From Xanthobacteraceae bacterium (lineage in GTDB: Bacteria > Pseudomonadota > Alphaproteobacteria > Rhizobiales > Xanthobacteraceae): DNA of 64,000 bases. The DNA lies in assembly GCA_019750915.1 (NCBI GenBank), contig JAIENY010000039.1, positions 22,267 to 86,266 of the forward strand, given 5' to 3'. A program made the position numbers and the translations under genes. Below the pieces are notes generated by a model. It was not told where the DNA came from. It was given only the letters and a program-made list of their open reading frames with translations, and did not search any database. Shown here piece by piece: positions 46,508 to 56,460 of the stretch (position 1 is the first letter of the stretch; each line of letters begins with the position of its first letter).

Positions 46508-48616
46508 ATGCGCCCTGCCGTCCTCAATCCGCTGTTTGCACCTGTTACAAGCCTCACGGGCGTGGGACCGAAGCAGGACAAACTGTTTCGCTACTTGCTC
46601 GACCGGACCGAAACACCGCGACTGGTCGATCTTCTGCTTCATCTTCCCTCGAATGTGATCGACCGGCGCAGGCAGCCGAAAATCTCCGAGGCCGAGATCG
46701 GGTCCGTGGTGACGCTGAAGGTGACTGTTGGCAAACATCGCTCACCGCCACCCGGACGCTCCCGCGCACCCCATCTTGTTTATGTGAGCGATGAAACGGG
46801 TTCTGCGATCCTCACGTTCTTCCGGCCGCAATCTGGCTATCTGGAAAAGCTGCTGCCGGAGGGCGAGGCCCGCTACGTCTCAGGCACCACGCAGTTGTTC
46901 GACGGCATGCTCCAGATCGTCCACCCGGACCGCATCGTGGACGAGGACGGCTTTGCGAAACTCTCCGGCATCGATCCGGTCTACCCGCTAACCGAGGGAC
47001 TCGCGATCGGCTCGATCCGCCGCGCAATGACGCAGGCATTGCAAAAGCTGCCCAAGCTTTCCGAGTGGATCAGCCCCGACGTGATGCGCCGGTGTTCGTT
47101 TCCTTCGCTCGGCGAAGCCCTGCATCGCGTACACGAACCTTCGGAACTCACCGACATTCTGCCGGACAAACCGTTCTGGTCCCGCCTCGCTTTCGATGAG
47201 TTGCTCGCGGGCCAACTGGCGCTGGCGCTTGTGCGTGCGCAACTAAAGCGACCTGCCGGTGCGCGCAACGCCGGTGATGGCCATCTGCGCCGCAAGATCA
47301 TCGACGCACTTCCCTACGCACTCACGTCATCCCAGCAGGATGCCGCCCGCGCGATCGCCGAAGACCTGAGCAAACCGATCCGCATGCTGCGGCTGCTGCA
47401 GGGCGATGTCGGATCCGGCAAAACAGTCGTCGCCCTGCTTGCGGCGGCAACGGTTGCGGAAGCCGGTAAGCAATCAGCACTGATGGCCCCGACGGAAATT
47501 CTGGCGCGCCAGCACATCAAGACCATCGCGCCGCTTGCGGACCGGGCAGGCTTACGAGTGGCTATTCTGACCGGCCGCGAAAAAGGCAAGGACCGCCGCG
47601 ATATTCTGGAGCGCCTTGCCAGCGGCGAGATCGACATTCTGGTCGGCACCCACGCGCTCATACAGGACGATGTGATCTTCAAATCTCTGGCGCTCGCGAT
47701 TGTCGACGAGCAACACCGCTTCGGCGTGCGCGAACGCCTCACTCTCACCGGCAAGGGTGATTGCGTTGACGTGCTCGTGCTCAGCGCGACACCGATCCCG
47801 CGTACGCTGGTTCTGACTTATTTCGGCGACATGGACATTTCAGAACTTCGCGAGAAGCCAGCCGGCCGCCAGGAGATCGACACCCGCACCCTCCCCGACA
47901 GCCGTCTTGGCGAGATCGTCGATGGCATCGGCCGCGCCATCAAGAGCGGCAAGCGGGTCTACTGGATTTGCCCGCTGGTCGAGGAGAGCGAAGGCGAAGG
48001 TATTGAACACCTAACTAACGCAACCAAACGCTTCGAGGTCTTGCAGAAGCGATTCGGCGACGCCGTGGGTCTCGTTCATGGCCAGATGAAGGGCACCGAG
48101 AAGGATCGCGCAATGGCGCAGTTTGCTTCTGGTGAAACACAACTCCTTGTCGCAACGACCGTCGTTGAAGTCGGTGTGGATGTGCCGCAAGCCACCATCA
48201 TGGTGATCGAAAACGCAGAGCGGTTTGGATTGTCACAGTTGCACCAATTACGCGGCCGTATCGGACGGGGCTCGGAAGCCTCGACGTGCATTCTCCTCTA
48301 TCACGAACCGCTCGGGGAAAGCGCAGCCGCGCGCCTTAGGGTCATCCGCGAAACGACGGATGGCTTCCGGATCGCGGAAGAGGATCTGCGGCTGCGCGGT
48401 GAAGGCGATATCCTCGGCACGCGCCAGAGCGGCATGCCCGGTTATCGAATCGCGCGCTCGGAGGTCCACGGGCAATTGATCACGCAGGCGCGTGACGAAG
48501 CGTTGCGTATCATGCAGGACAACCCGAAGCTCGAGGGCGAGCGCGGCGAAGCGCTGCGCTGCCTGCTCTACCTATATGAACGCGACGAAGCGATCCCTCT
48601 GATCGGCGCGGGTTAA
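46508..48616 (+). CDS. recG: ATP-dependent DNA helicase RecG
   Basis: 702 residues. RecG remodels stalled replication forks and branched recombination intermediates. The N-terminal wedge (OB) domain includes LTGVGPKQDKLF and VIDRRRQPKI. The helicase has Walker A GDVGSGKTVVALLAA, the DEQH box IVDEQHRFGVRERL, motif III LSATPIPRTL and motif VI LRGRIGRGSEASTCIL. The stop overlaps the stop of the convergent DUF502 gene by 4 bp. Confidence 0.97.
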   Translation: MRPAVLNPLFAPVTSLTGVGPKQDKLFRYLLDRTETPRLVDLLLHLPSNVIDRRRQPKISEAEIGSVVTLKVTVGKHRSPPPGRSRAPHLVYVSDETGSAILTFFRPQSGYLEKLLPEGEARYVSGTTQLFDGMLQIVHPDRIVDEDGFAKLSGIDPVYPLTEGLAIGSIRRAMTQALQKLPKLSEWISPDVMRRCSFPSLGEALHRVHEPSELTDILPDKPFWSRLAFDELLAGQLALALVRAQLKRPAGARNAGDGHLRRKIIDALPYALTSSQQDAARAIAEDLSKPIRMLRLLQGDVGSGKTVVALLAAATVAEAGKQSALMAPTEILARQHIKTIAPLADRAGLRVAILTGREKGKDRRDILERLASGEIDILVGTHALIQDDVIFKSLALAIVDEQHRFGVRERLTLTGKGDCVDVLVLSATPIPRTLVLTYFGDMDISELREKPAGRQEIDTRTLPDSRLGEIVDGIGRAIKSGKRVYWICPLVEESEGEGIEHLTNATKRFEVLQKRFGDAVGLVHGQMKGTEKDRAMAQFASGETQLLVATTVVEVGVDVPQATIMVIENAERFGLSQLHQLRGRIGRGSEASTCILLYHEPLGESAAARLRVIRETTDGFRIAEEDLRLRGEGDILGTRQSGMPGYRIARSEVHGQLITQARDEALRIMQDNPKLEGERGEALRCLLYLYERDEAIPLIGAG

Positions 48617-49377
48617 TTCTGCTCGATGTTTACGATTGATGGCTGCCGGCCGGCGTTTGCATCATTCGCCGCCTTCATGACCTCGCCCAGTGCAGCGATC
48701 TTGCGGTTCGGATCGCCGTTCGGCTGCACTACGCCGGCGGACATGATAAGGGTCGCCGCGTCCTCGGCGCTCATGTCCACTTCGACGATCTTGCTTTTCG
48801 GCACGTAGAAGAAAAAGCCGGTGGTCGGATTCGGCGCGCATGGCAGAAACACGGCGACGTGCTCTTCCTCGCCGGGGAGGGATTCGAAGATGTATTCGTT
48901 CGGTGCATGAGAGATCAGCACGACCGACCACATGCCCGGCGATGGAAACTCGACAAGACCGACCTTGCGAAGGCCCGAGCCCGAACTCGAAAAAATCGTC
49001 TCGAACACCTGCTTAAGGCCGCGATAGATCGCGCGAACCACCGGCATATGCCCAAGGATGGTTTCGCCGACCCCGACGAGCTGACGTCCGATGAAATTCG
49101 CGGTCAGAAAGCCGAGAAGCGTCAGCGCGATGACAGCGACGATCAGGCCCGAACCCGGCACGCCCCACGGCAGATACGTCTCGGGACGATAGGCAGCAGG
49201 CACGAACGGCCGTACCAGCCCGTCCACCCAGGTGACGAACCACCATGTCAGGTAAAGCGTGATCGCAATCGGACCGGCGACGATCAGGCCCGTCAGAAAG
49301 TAATTGCGCAGCCGCGCCATCAAGCCTCGCGGCGGGTCCGGCAGATCGTTCGGCAGCTTCGGCGTACTATTGGTCAT
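48613..49377 (-). CDS. DUF502 family inner-membrane protein
   Basis: 254 residues. Two hydrophobic segments (YFLTGLIVAGPIAITLYLTW and GSGLIVAVIALTLLGFLTANF) are followed by the family motifs MPVVRAIYRGLKQVFETIF, VEFPSPGMWSVVLIS and VFLPCAPNPTTGFFFYVPKS. Function of DUF502 proteins is not established. The C-terminal 30 residues are variable. It ends against recG with a 4-bp overlap. Confidence 0.9.
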   Translation of the reverse strand: MTNSTPKLPNDLPDPPRGLMARLRNYFLTGLIVAGPIAITLYLTWWFVTWVDGLVRPFVPAAYRPETYLPWGVPGSGLIVAVIALTLLGFLTANFIGRQLVGVGETILGHMPVVRAIYRGLKQVFETIFSSSGSGLRKVGLVEFPSPGMWSVVLISHAPNEYIFESLPGEEEHVAVFLPCAPNPTTGFFFYVPKSKIVEVDMSAEDAATLIMSAGVVQPNGDPNRKIAALGEVMKAANDANAGRQPSIVNIEQN

Positions 49378-49488
49378 GTCCTATCCGTATGGTCAATATT
49401 CATAGGCCGCGCAAGCGCGTCACATCGATAACCTGCCGAATAAACTTGAACAATATTTTCTGGACGCCGGTTCCCCTGTGGCAGCCTG

Positions 49489-51315
49489 TCACTCCACCGT
49501 CACCGACTTCGCCAGATTTCTTGGCTGATCGACATCGGTGCCCATCACGACGGCGGTATGATACGCGAGGAGCTGGACCGGTATCGCATAAACCAAAGGA
49601 GTCACGGTCGCGGGCATGTCGGGCAGGATGATCGTCTCAAGCGACTGCACGGTTGCCTCGCGGGCGCCCTCGCTGTCGGTCATCAGAATAATCCGGCCGC
49701 CACGCGCGGACACCTCCTGCATGTTCGAGACTGTCTTCTCGAACACACGGTCATAAGGCGCGATCACGACGACCGGCATCTTCTCGTCGATCAACGCGAT
49801 CGGCCCGTGTTTCAGTTCACCCGCGGCGTAACCTTCCGCGTGAATGTAAGAGATTTCCTTCAGCTTCAGCGCGCCTTCCAGCGCGAGCGGATAGCTGGTG
49901 CCACGGCCCAGATAGAGCACGTCCTGCGATTTTGCGATGTCGCGCGCGAGCTTTTCGATCTGCGGTTCCAGCGCCAGCGCCACCGCCATCAGGCGGGGCA
50001 CCTCAACGAGGCCGTGGACGAGTTTCATCTCGTCCTCGGCGCTCAGTTCGCCTCTCGCCTTGCCGGCCGCAATCGCCAGCGCAGCAAGCACCATCAACTG
50101 GCAGGTGAACGCCTTGGTTGATGCCACACCGATCTCGGGCCCGGCCAACGTCGGCATCACGGTTTCGCTCTCACGCGCGATGGTCGAGGTCGTGACGTTG
50201 ACCACCGAAATCGTATGCAGACCTTGTGATTTGGCGTATCGCAGAGCCGCAAGCGTGTCGGCGGTTTCGCCGGATTGCGAAATGAAGATCGCCAGATCGC
50301 CCTTATGCAGCGGCGCCTCGCGATAGCGGAATTCCGACGCGACATCGATTTCGACAGGAACACGCGCAAACCGCTCGAACCAGTATTTGGCAATGAAACC
50401 GGCATAGCTCGCAGTGCCGCAGGCGGTGATCGAGATGCGACCAATATCCTTGAAGTCGAACGGCAGCTTCGATGGAAGCACCACGCGTTCGCTGCCCATG
50501 TCGACATAACGCGCCAAGGTGTGGCCGACCACTTCGGGCTGCTCATGGATTTCCTTGGCCATGAAATGGCGATAGTTCGCCTTGTCGACCATGAAAGTCG
50601 ATGCGCCTGACTTGAGCACGTCCCGGCGAACGACTGCGTTGGTAACGTCGTGGATTACCGCACCCTTGCGAGTGAGCACCACCCAGTCGCCGTCCTCCAG
50701 ATAACTGATGTCGTCGGTAAACGGCGCAAGCGCGATGGCATCTGAGCCGAGATACATCTCGCCGTCACCGTAGCCGATGGCGAGCGGCGAACCCTTGCGC
50801 GCACCAATCAACAAATCGTCTTCGCCTTCAAACACGAAGGCGAGCGCGAACGCGCCGCGCAATTGAGGCAGCGATTCTTTGACGGCGTCTTCTGGCTTGA
50901 ACCCCTGCTTAACGTAGGAATTCACAAGATGAGCAACGACCTCGGTGTCCGTTTCACTGGAAAACACCACGCCCTGCTTTTCCAGATGAGCACGTAGTTC
51001 GCGGAAATTTTCGATAATTCCGTTATGAACCACCGCGACCCTGTCGCTGGCGTGGGGATGCGCGTTGCTCTCGGTCGGCTTACCATGCGTCGCCCAGCGC
51101 GTGTGACCGATGCCGACATTGCCGAGCAGTGGCGAGGCCTTAAGCCGCGCTTCCAGGTTTTTCAGCTTGCCTTCGGCGCGGCGGCGATCGATGTGCTTGT
51201 TGTCGAGCGTCGCGACGCCTGCGGAATCGTAACCACGATATTCGAGCCGCTTGAGAGAATCGACGAGTTGGTCCGCGACAGGCTGGCGGCCCAGAATACC
51301 TACAATGCCGCACAT
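49489..51315 (-). CDS. glmS: Glutamine-fructose-6-phosphate aminotransferase GlmS
   Basis: 608 residues. It makes glucosamine-6-phosphate for peptidoglycan and lipopolysaccharide. The N-terminal nucleophile is Cys2 in MCGIVGILG. The glutaminase domain includes HTRWATHGKP and HNGIIENF; two SIS domains follow (ISQSGETADTLAALR; LGRGTSYPLALEGALKLKEI). The C-terminus PRNLAKSVTVE is the conserved isomerase end. Start supported by GGAG upstream. It lies 113 bp after glmU on the same strand. Confidence 0.97.
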   Translation of the reverse strand: MCGIVGILGRQPVADQLVDSLKRLEYRGYDSAGVATLDNKHIDRRRAEGKLKNLEARLKASPLLGNVGIGHTRWATHGKPTESNAHPHASDRVAVVHNGIIENFRELRAHLEKQGVVFSSETDTEVVAHLVNSYVKQGFKPEDAVKESLPQLRGAFALAFVFEGEDDLLIGARKGSPLAIGYGDGEMYLGSDAIALAPFTDDISYLEDGDWVVLTRKGAVIHDVTNAVVRRDVLKSGASTFMVDKANYRHFMAKEIHEQPEVVGHTLARYVDMGSERVVLPSKLPFDFKDIGRISITACGTASYAGFIAKYWFERFARVPVEIDVASEFRYREAPLHKGDLAIFISQSGETADTLAALRYAKSQGLHTISVVNVTTSTIARESETVMPTLAGPEIGVASTKAFTCQLMVLAALAIAAGKARGELSAEDEMKLVHGLVEVPRLMAVALALEPQIEKLARDIAKSQDVLYLGRGTSYPLALEGALKLKEISYIHAEGYAAGELKHGPIALIDEKMPVVVIAPYDRVFEKTVSNMQEVSARGGRIILMTDSEGAREATVQSLETIILPDMPATVTPLVYAIPVQLLAYHTAVVMGTDVDQPRNLAKSVTVE

Positions 51316-51374
51316 GCGGTTTTACGTCTCCAGATTCCGGTTTCTCTTAACGAACTATCGCACAAATCCGGGCT

Positions 51375-51386
51375 CAACAATTGTTG
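51375..51386. repeat. 12-bp palindrome upstream of glmS
   Basis: CAACAATTGTTG is a perfect palindrome 60 bp before the glmS start, in the glmU-glmS gap. It may be an operator or chance. I see no glmS-ribozyme-like structure. Confidence 0.35.
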
Positions 51387-51428
51387 CCGATTGCGACAGG
51401 GTTAAGCGGTTAATAGCAACAAAAATCC

Positions 51429-52784
51429 CTATTTCTTGGGCTTTTTCGTTTCAGCCTTGCGCTCGCGGTAGCGTTTGGCCCAACCCAGCCGCATCACCTG
51501 TTCACTGCGCTCGACTGCAAGGGCATCTTCGGGCACTTCCCGCGTGATGACAGAACCTGACCCGATATAGGCGCCCGGCCCGATTTTCACTGGCGCCACC
51601 AGCGAAGAATTCGAGCCGACGAACGCACCGGCGCCGACTTCCGTGCGATGTTTATCATACCCGTCATAATTGCACATGATCGTGCCCGCGCCGATATTGG
51701 CGTTCGCTCCCACAAATGCATCGCCCACGTACGACAGATGGTTGACCTTGACGCCGCTCTCAAGAACGGCGGCCTTGGTCTCGACGAAATTGCCGATCCG
51801 CACGCCTTCGCCCAACGATGTGCCGGGACGGATACGCGCATAAGGGCCGATCGAGACGTTCTTGCCGATCGACGATTGCGTGATGTGTGAGAACGAATGG
51901 ATCACCGCGCCATCATCGATGCTGACGCCCGGCCCGATGACAACAAACGGTTCAATCGTCACGTCGCGGCCGAACGAGGTGTCACTGGCCAGAAACACCG
52001 TTTCCGGCGCGATAAGGGTGACGCCCTGATCGAGCGCAGCCTTGCGCAGCCGTTGTTGCAGGACGGCTTCGGCCTCGGCGAGCTGCGCCTTGGTATTGAT
52101 GCCCCGCACTTCGTCTTCGTCGGTTTCGATCACTGTCGCATGCAAACCAAGATCGCGCGCGATTCCGACGGCGTCGGTCAGGTAATATTCGCCCTTGCTG
52201 TTGGCGCTGCCGATCAAGTCCAGAATCTTCAAAATCGAATTGCCGGCAAACGCCATCATGCCCGCGTTGCACAGATTGACCTTGCGCTCGGCTTCGCTCG
52301 CTTCCGCCTGTTCGCGGATCGCCACCAGTTGATTGCCTTCGACCAGCAGCCGTCCATATCCCGTGGGATCAGCCGCGCGGAAACCCAACACAGCCATCGC
52401 AGATCCGCCCTTCAGCGCATCGCCCAGACGCGCGAACGTTTTTGCAGTGACGAGCGGCGTGTCTCCGAACGCGATCAGGATATCGTCCGCACCGCGCTCG
52501 ATCGCCTCGCGCGCGGCCAGAACGGCGTGCGCGGTGCCCTTGCGATCGCGCTGCACAAAGGTCGACGCATCCGGCCGCGTCTTCCTGACCTCCTCGATCA
52601 CCGCCTGATGATCCGGCCCGACAATCACCGCGACGGCATCGTTCGGTCCGCTCGGCGCTGCGGCCAGCACATTGGCAAGCAGCGATCGACCACCGACCGT
52701 GTGCAGAACCTTAGGCAGCGTGGAGCGCATGCGCGTTCCTTCTCCGGCTGCGAGCACGATTGTGAGGCTGGATCGTTCGACCAT
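51429..52784 (-). CDS. glmU: Bifunctional GlmU, N-acetylglucosamine-1-phosphate uridyltransferase/acetyltransferase
   Basis: 451 residues. The N-terminal uridyltransferase has [18 protein letters not shown] and FGDTPLV. The C-terminal left-handed beta-helix shows hexapeptide repeats ([56 protein letters not shown]). It makes UDP-GlcNAc from the glucosamine-1-phosphate formed downstream of GlmS. The C-terminus is lysine-rich (AETKKPKK). AGGA before ATG 52784. Confidence 0.97.
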   Translation of the reverse strand: MVERSSLTIVLAAGEGTRMRSTLPKVLHTVGGRSLLANVLAAAPSGPNDAVAVIVGPDHQAVIEEVRKTRPDASTFVQRDRKGTAHAVLAAREAIERGADDILIAFGDTPLVTAKTFARLGDALKGGSAMAVLGFRAADPTGYGRLLVEGNQLVAIREQAEASEAERKVNLCNAGMMAFAGNSILKILDLIGSANSKGEYYLTDAVGIARDLGLHATVIETDEDEVRGINTKAQLAEAEAVLQQRLRKAALDQGVTLIAPETVFLASDTSFGRDVTIEPFVVIGPGVSIDDGAVIHSFSHITQSSIGKNVSIGPYARIRPGTSLGEGVRIGNFVETKAAVLESGVKVNHLSYVGDAFVGANANIGAGTIMCNYDGYDKHRTEVGAGAFVGSNSSLVAPVKIGPGAYIGSGSVITREVPEDALAVERSEQVMRLGWAKRYRERKAETKKPKK

Positions 52785-52988
52785 GACTGTCCTGTGGAAA
52801 GATTGCCGGTTGAAACCGCAATTTCGGAGTGCGACCTCTCATAAAGGGTTTTGGCTGCCGATGGAATCCTCCGTGTGGCCTCGTCCCGGCAGCGGCCGCA
52901 GATCCCGCCTTGCGAAACCGCGCGGCCAACAGGCATGTCCCGTGAGTTCCTGTTAATCTCGCCGATGATTCGGGGGATCGACGGCGTT

Positions 52989-54173
52989 ATGCGAAAAGGC
53001 GACGCAAAGCGCGATCGGATCGGCAACGGCACCGATTCTGTCGGCTGGACGGGGAACATGTTCGGCGAGGAGGAAGAACACGGCAGGCGTCTGCTGTGGC
53101 GCCTCGGGACGTGGGCCGTTGCCACCGTGCTCACCGTCGCATCAGCCGCCTGGATTAACAACACATCCGCCGGACTGCGTCGCGAGCGCCAAGCCTATAC
53201 CGAGCTGTCGCGGCAAGCCCAACAATTTCAGTCCGTCGCAAAGAATGCGCAGGACGAGACGAAGCGGCTGGCTTCGGCCATCACCGTTCTCAACACTGAC
53301 CGTGACAGACTGTTCACACGCGTGACGTCGATTGAGCAAGGGCTCGATTCGGTCACCGGTTCGATTGCGAAACAGGCGTCCACGCCGTCGTGGCCACCCT
53401 TTCAGGCTGGACCGGTTTTGTCTGCACCTCCCTTGATTTCGGCCGCGGCTACCAGCCCGCCAGAGGAGACGGCGCCAATCCCCAAGCGTGATGCACACGC
53501 CGAACCGCCGCATAAGGAGACGACACCAAAGGAACAGAACGCTGCCGTGTCAGTGCCGCAGCATGTCATGGCGCCATCTCCCAAGCCGTCAGAGACGAAG
53601 CCGTCGCCGGCGCAGGAGCAAAAATCAGAACAGCAGCCAACGGCAAAGCCGCAGCAGACGGCCGCCTTACCTCCCGCCCCCATTGCCGCCGCTGCGCCGC
53701 CAGCAGCTCCGAACACCTCGTCTGTCCTGCGCACCGATTTTGCTGTCGATCTCGGTTCCGCCAATTCGGTCGAAGGCCTGCGCGCGCTGTGGCGAGGTGG
53801 CGTCAAAGGATGGCCGGCGCTGATCGGTTCGCTCACCCCGTTGATCGTAATCAAGGAAGGTCACGACGGTCTTGGTCTTCGATTGCACCTCGTCGCCGGT
53901 CCGATTCAGGACGCCGCGGCAGCGGCGAAGCTCTGCGCCAGCCTGATCGCCAGCCGGCACATTTGTGAGACAACCGTGTTCGATGGCCAGCTTCTCTCGG
54001 TCAACACGCCGCCCGTGACAACGGCCTCGGTTCCAACCCGCGAGAAGTCACGCCGAAAGTCTCGCGCACAACCCGAAAAGCCGGTAGAAGAACCTCAACG
54101 CCCGCAGCCGCAGCAACAACCTCCGCCGCAGCAGCAGTCGAGCGGCTTCCTGTCGATTTTCGGAAGCCGGTAG
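52989..54173 (+). CDS. Membrane-anchored protein with coiled coil, Pro/Gln-rich linker and SPOR-like domain
   Basis: About 394 residues if it begins at ATG 52989; ATG 52935 or 53058 are also possible. One membrane segment (WRLGTWAVATVLTVASAAWI) follows a charged cytoplasmic head. A coiled-coil region comes next (RRERQAYTELSRQAQQFQS and on), then a long Pro/Glu/Gln/Ala linker. The last folded part (DFAVDLGSANSVEGLRALW; LRLHLVAGPIQDAAAA; CETTVFDG) has the layout of SPOR peptidoglycan-binding domains. It ends in a Pro/Gln-rich tail. A septal or envelope role is inferred. Confidence 0.7.
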   Translation: MRKGDAKRDRIGNGTDSVGWTGNMFGEEEEHGRRLLWRLGTWAVATVLTVASAAWINNTSAGLRRERQAYTELSRQAQQFQSVAKNAQDETKRLASAITVLNTDRDRLFTRVTSIEQGLDSVTGSIAKQASTPSWPPFQAGPVLSAPPLISAAATSPPEETAPIPKRDAHAEPPHKETTPKEQNAAVSVPQHVMAPSPKPSETKPSPAQEQKSEQQPTAKPQQTAALPPAPIAAAAPPAAPNTSSVLRTDFAVDLGSANSVEGLRALWRGGVKGWPALIGSLTPLIVIKEGHDGLGLRLHLVAGPIQDAAAAAKLCASLIASRHICETTVFDGQLLSVNTPPVTTASVPTREKSRRKSRAQPEKPVEEPQRPQPQQQPPPQQQSSGFLSIFGSR

Positions 54174-54203
54174 AGCGCCATCACACATTCGACCGGAATA
54201 CGC

Positions 54204-54632
54204 ATGACTGATCTACCTCCGACCGGCGACCCCACTCTTATGCGAGAGATCGCAAAAAAGGGCCCGTTCAGGCCGAGCGCTGTGCAGGTTCAGTGGCTGA
54301 TCGTGGTCGGATTTGTCTCGGTCGGCTATGCGCTCTACCTGCGTTATTTCGCCGTCGAGTTTTCACAGGTGGCGCTGGCCTGTGAGGCGGGCCTCCCGAC
54401 GATGCTGTGCAAGACACGCCTTCTGGCGACCTACCTGTTCAAGAACGAGGTTTTCGGCATCGCCGCGCTGATCGTCGCGCTGCTGCATTTCCTCCGGCCC
54501 TCGATTGTGACGCTGACGGTCGGGCTGATCGTGGCCGGGTTCGGTATCGTACTCTACAATATCGGGCTATCGGGCGTTGCGATTGCGATCATGATTTTGG
54601 GGTTTGCACGCCCCGCGCCAGCGACAGCGTAA
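54204..54632 (+). CDS. Small integral membrane protein, uncharacterised
   Basis: 142 residues with four hydrophobic segments (VQWLIVVGFVSVGYALYL; LATYLF; VFGIAALIVALLHFL; TLTVGLIVAGFGIVLYNIG). The two cysteines in ACEAGLPTMLCKT lie in the first periplasmic loop. It follows the SPOR-like gene by 30 bp, so cotranscription is likely. Its 3' end overlaps the convergent glucan gene by 44 bp (54589-54632). Function unknown; hypothetical homologues beside ndvC would be worth checking. Confidence 0.7.
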   Translation: MTDLPPTGDPTLMREIAKKGPFRPSAVQVQWLIVVGFVSVGYALYLRYFAVEFSQVALACEAGLPTMLCKTRLLATYLFKNEVFGIAALIVALLHFLRPSIVTLTVGLIVAGFGIVLYNIGLSGVAIAIMILGFARPAPATA

Positions 54633-56211
54633 ACGCCAGCAGCACATAGACGCCACAAGTCCACAGCGACTCCCAGTTCGTCGAGCCCTCGTTGAAAACG
54701 ATGTAGACCGCCGACAACGCAAGCAGGCCTGCAAAAGCTGACTCGGCAATCGGCCGCGGCCCGGTCAATGGCCTGTTCAGCAGCATCAGCAGAAACATCG
54801 GTACAACCGCGATCGTCAAGGCGGTGAACGGAAAATCGCGGTAACGCGGATCGAACACAAATCCGAGCGCAGTCTCGGTTGCCAGGATCACGACAATCCC
54901 CACCGCCAGTCCGAGCCATTGCATCGCGCGCGATGCGGTGCGTCCCTCGGGCGGTCCGATCAATTCCACGAATGTCGGCAGGCTTCGGCCCGACATGATC
55001 GCAAGCGAAGCAAGGATTGGCACGAGCAAGGACGACGCCAGCAGTGCGCCATGCGCGATCCATCCGCCGGCGCCAAAGCTCTCGATGTCGACTCTTTCAA
55101 CTGCCCAGCCCGCGAGAATTCCCGCAACGGTCGCCGACACGCCGACGGCAAGCCATGACGAGAAGCGCGGCGACCACGGCCTGCGGCGAAGCCTCAGCCA
55201 AGCCGCCACGTACACCACGAGGCAGAGAACCATGCCGCCCGCCATTTGCATCTTCCAGAACGGATGATTCGTGATCGGCTCGCCCGGCGGGTATTTGAGC
55301 TGACGCGTCTTGCTCGTCAGCAGACCCCAATAGCCGCCGACCGTACCCTCCAACTGGCGTTTCCAGGGTTGGTCGTAGGCCTCGATGAGATTGACGCGAA
55401 AATTCTCCTGTCGCGCCAGATCGAGTATCTGCGACACGACCAGCGCCTGATTGGTGCGCGAGGGCAGCGCACCCGCGCGCATGCGGCCCGCGCTCGGCCA
55501 GCCGGTTTCGCCAATCAGGATTTCCTTGTTCGGAAAAGCCACCGCCATTCGCTTGCGGATCGCGTCGACATGTGCGGCTGCATTCTTCGCGCTGACCGGG
55601 AAATCCTCCCAGAACGGCAGGATGTGAATGGTGACAAAATCGACTGCGTCGTACACGTCGCGATTCTTCAGCCAGTATTCCCAGACATCAGCATAGGTCA
55701 CCGGCACTTCCGGCGCGCGGGCTTTGACAAGCCGGATCGTCGCCACCAGATCGGTTGCGGTCATTTCACCCCGAAGGAGGACTTCGTTGCCGACGACAAG
55801 CGATTCGATGGTGCCCGGATATCGCTTCGCCAACGCAACCGCTGTGTCGATCTGCAAGCTGTTCTTGTAGCGATTGCTGCCGAGCCAGATACCCTGAATC
55901 ACTTTCAAGCCGACCTTGGCGGCCTCCCCTGGCACCTGATCCAGACCGACGTCCGCCGAATAGGTACGAATGCATTTCGTGATCTTGGCCAGTTGCGCCA
56001 GATCCTGGGCAATCTGCTGCACGGACACGTGAAGTGTTGGATCCAACGGGGTCTGCAAACCGCGGAACGGGGTGTAGGAGACGCACTCCAGTTTCTGCGC
56101 CGGGTCGATCGGCGCGCGCGAAAGCGCCACCGGCCGGGCGAGCCAGACCCACGCGCCAGCGATCAGGCCGAGTGAGATGATGAGAAGCGCCAAAGGCGTA
56201 CGAAGCGAAAT
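54589..56211 (-). CDS. ndvC: NdvC-like beta-glucan synthesis protein, GH17 domain plus membrane region
   Basis: About 540 residues. An N-terminal anchor is followed by a periplasmic GH17 (beta-1,3-glucanase-like) domain with the acid/base Glu in VVGNEVLLR and the nucleophile Glu in LIGETGWPS. The C-terminal half has eight or so membrane segments. It corresponds to NdvC of Bradyrhizobium, needed for the beta-1,6 links of the cyclic glucan. Start: GGAGGA lies 7 bases before an ATT at 56211, and no ATG or GTG is in frame; TTG 56193 is the only conventional alternative but has no ribosome-binding site. I list the ATT with caution. The 3' end overlaps the preceding convergent gene. Confidence 0.82.
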   Translation of the reverse strand: MSLRTPLALLIISLGLIAGAWVWLARPVALSRAPIDPAQKLECVSYTPFRGLQTPLDPTLHVSVQQIAQDLAQLAKITKCIRTYSADVGLDQVPGEAAKVGLKVIQGIWLGSNRYKNSLQIDTAVALAKRYPGTIESLVVGNEVLLRGEMTATDLVATIRLVKARAPEVPVTYADVWEYWLKNRDVYDAVDFVTIHILPFWEDFPVSAKNAAAHVDAIRKRMAVAFPNKEILIGETGWPSAGRMRAGALPSRTNQALVVSQILDLARQENFRVNLIEAYDQPWKRQLEGTVGGYWGLLTSKTRQLKYPPGEPITNHPFWKMQMAGGMVLCLVVYVAAWLRLRRRPWSPRFSSWLAVGVSATVAGILAGWAVERVDIESFGAGGWIAHGALLASSLLVPILASLAIMSGRSLPTFVELIGPPEGRTASRAMQWLGLAVGIVVILATETALGFVFDPRYRDFPFTALTIAVVPMFLLMLLNRPLTGPRPIAESAFAGLLALSAVYIVFNEGSTNWESLWTCGVYVLLAFTLSLARGVQTPKS

Positions 56212-56460
56212 GAGTCCGTCCTCCAGAAAAATCGATTAGCCGCTCGTCCCGCCACTGCCAAGCGTTCTTCCCCTCCTTCTCCACGCTTTGGTGTCAGTCG
56301 TGACCGGGAAGACGCTATCCGTTGGCCGCGCTGGACAAAAACCAATTTGTCCGTCATTGGAAAACTGGTGACCGGTTGGTTTCATCCGCCGCAATGGCGG
56401 CTCAATTGAGCGGCAACAAAACGATCGTGGCCAGCCGACCGGGAATCTATTGGGGAACCT

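Noticed and set aside
51316..51428. glmS riboswitch-ribozyme upstream of glmS
   Set aside because: The spacer is only 113 bp and shows none of the expected pseudoknot core; such ribozymes are a Gram-positive feature.
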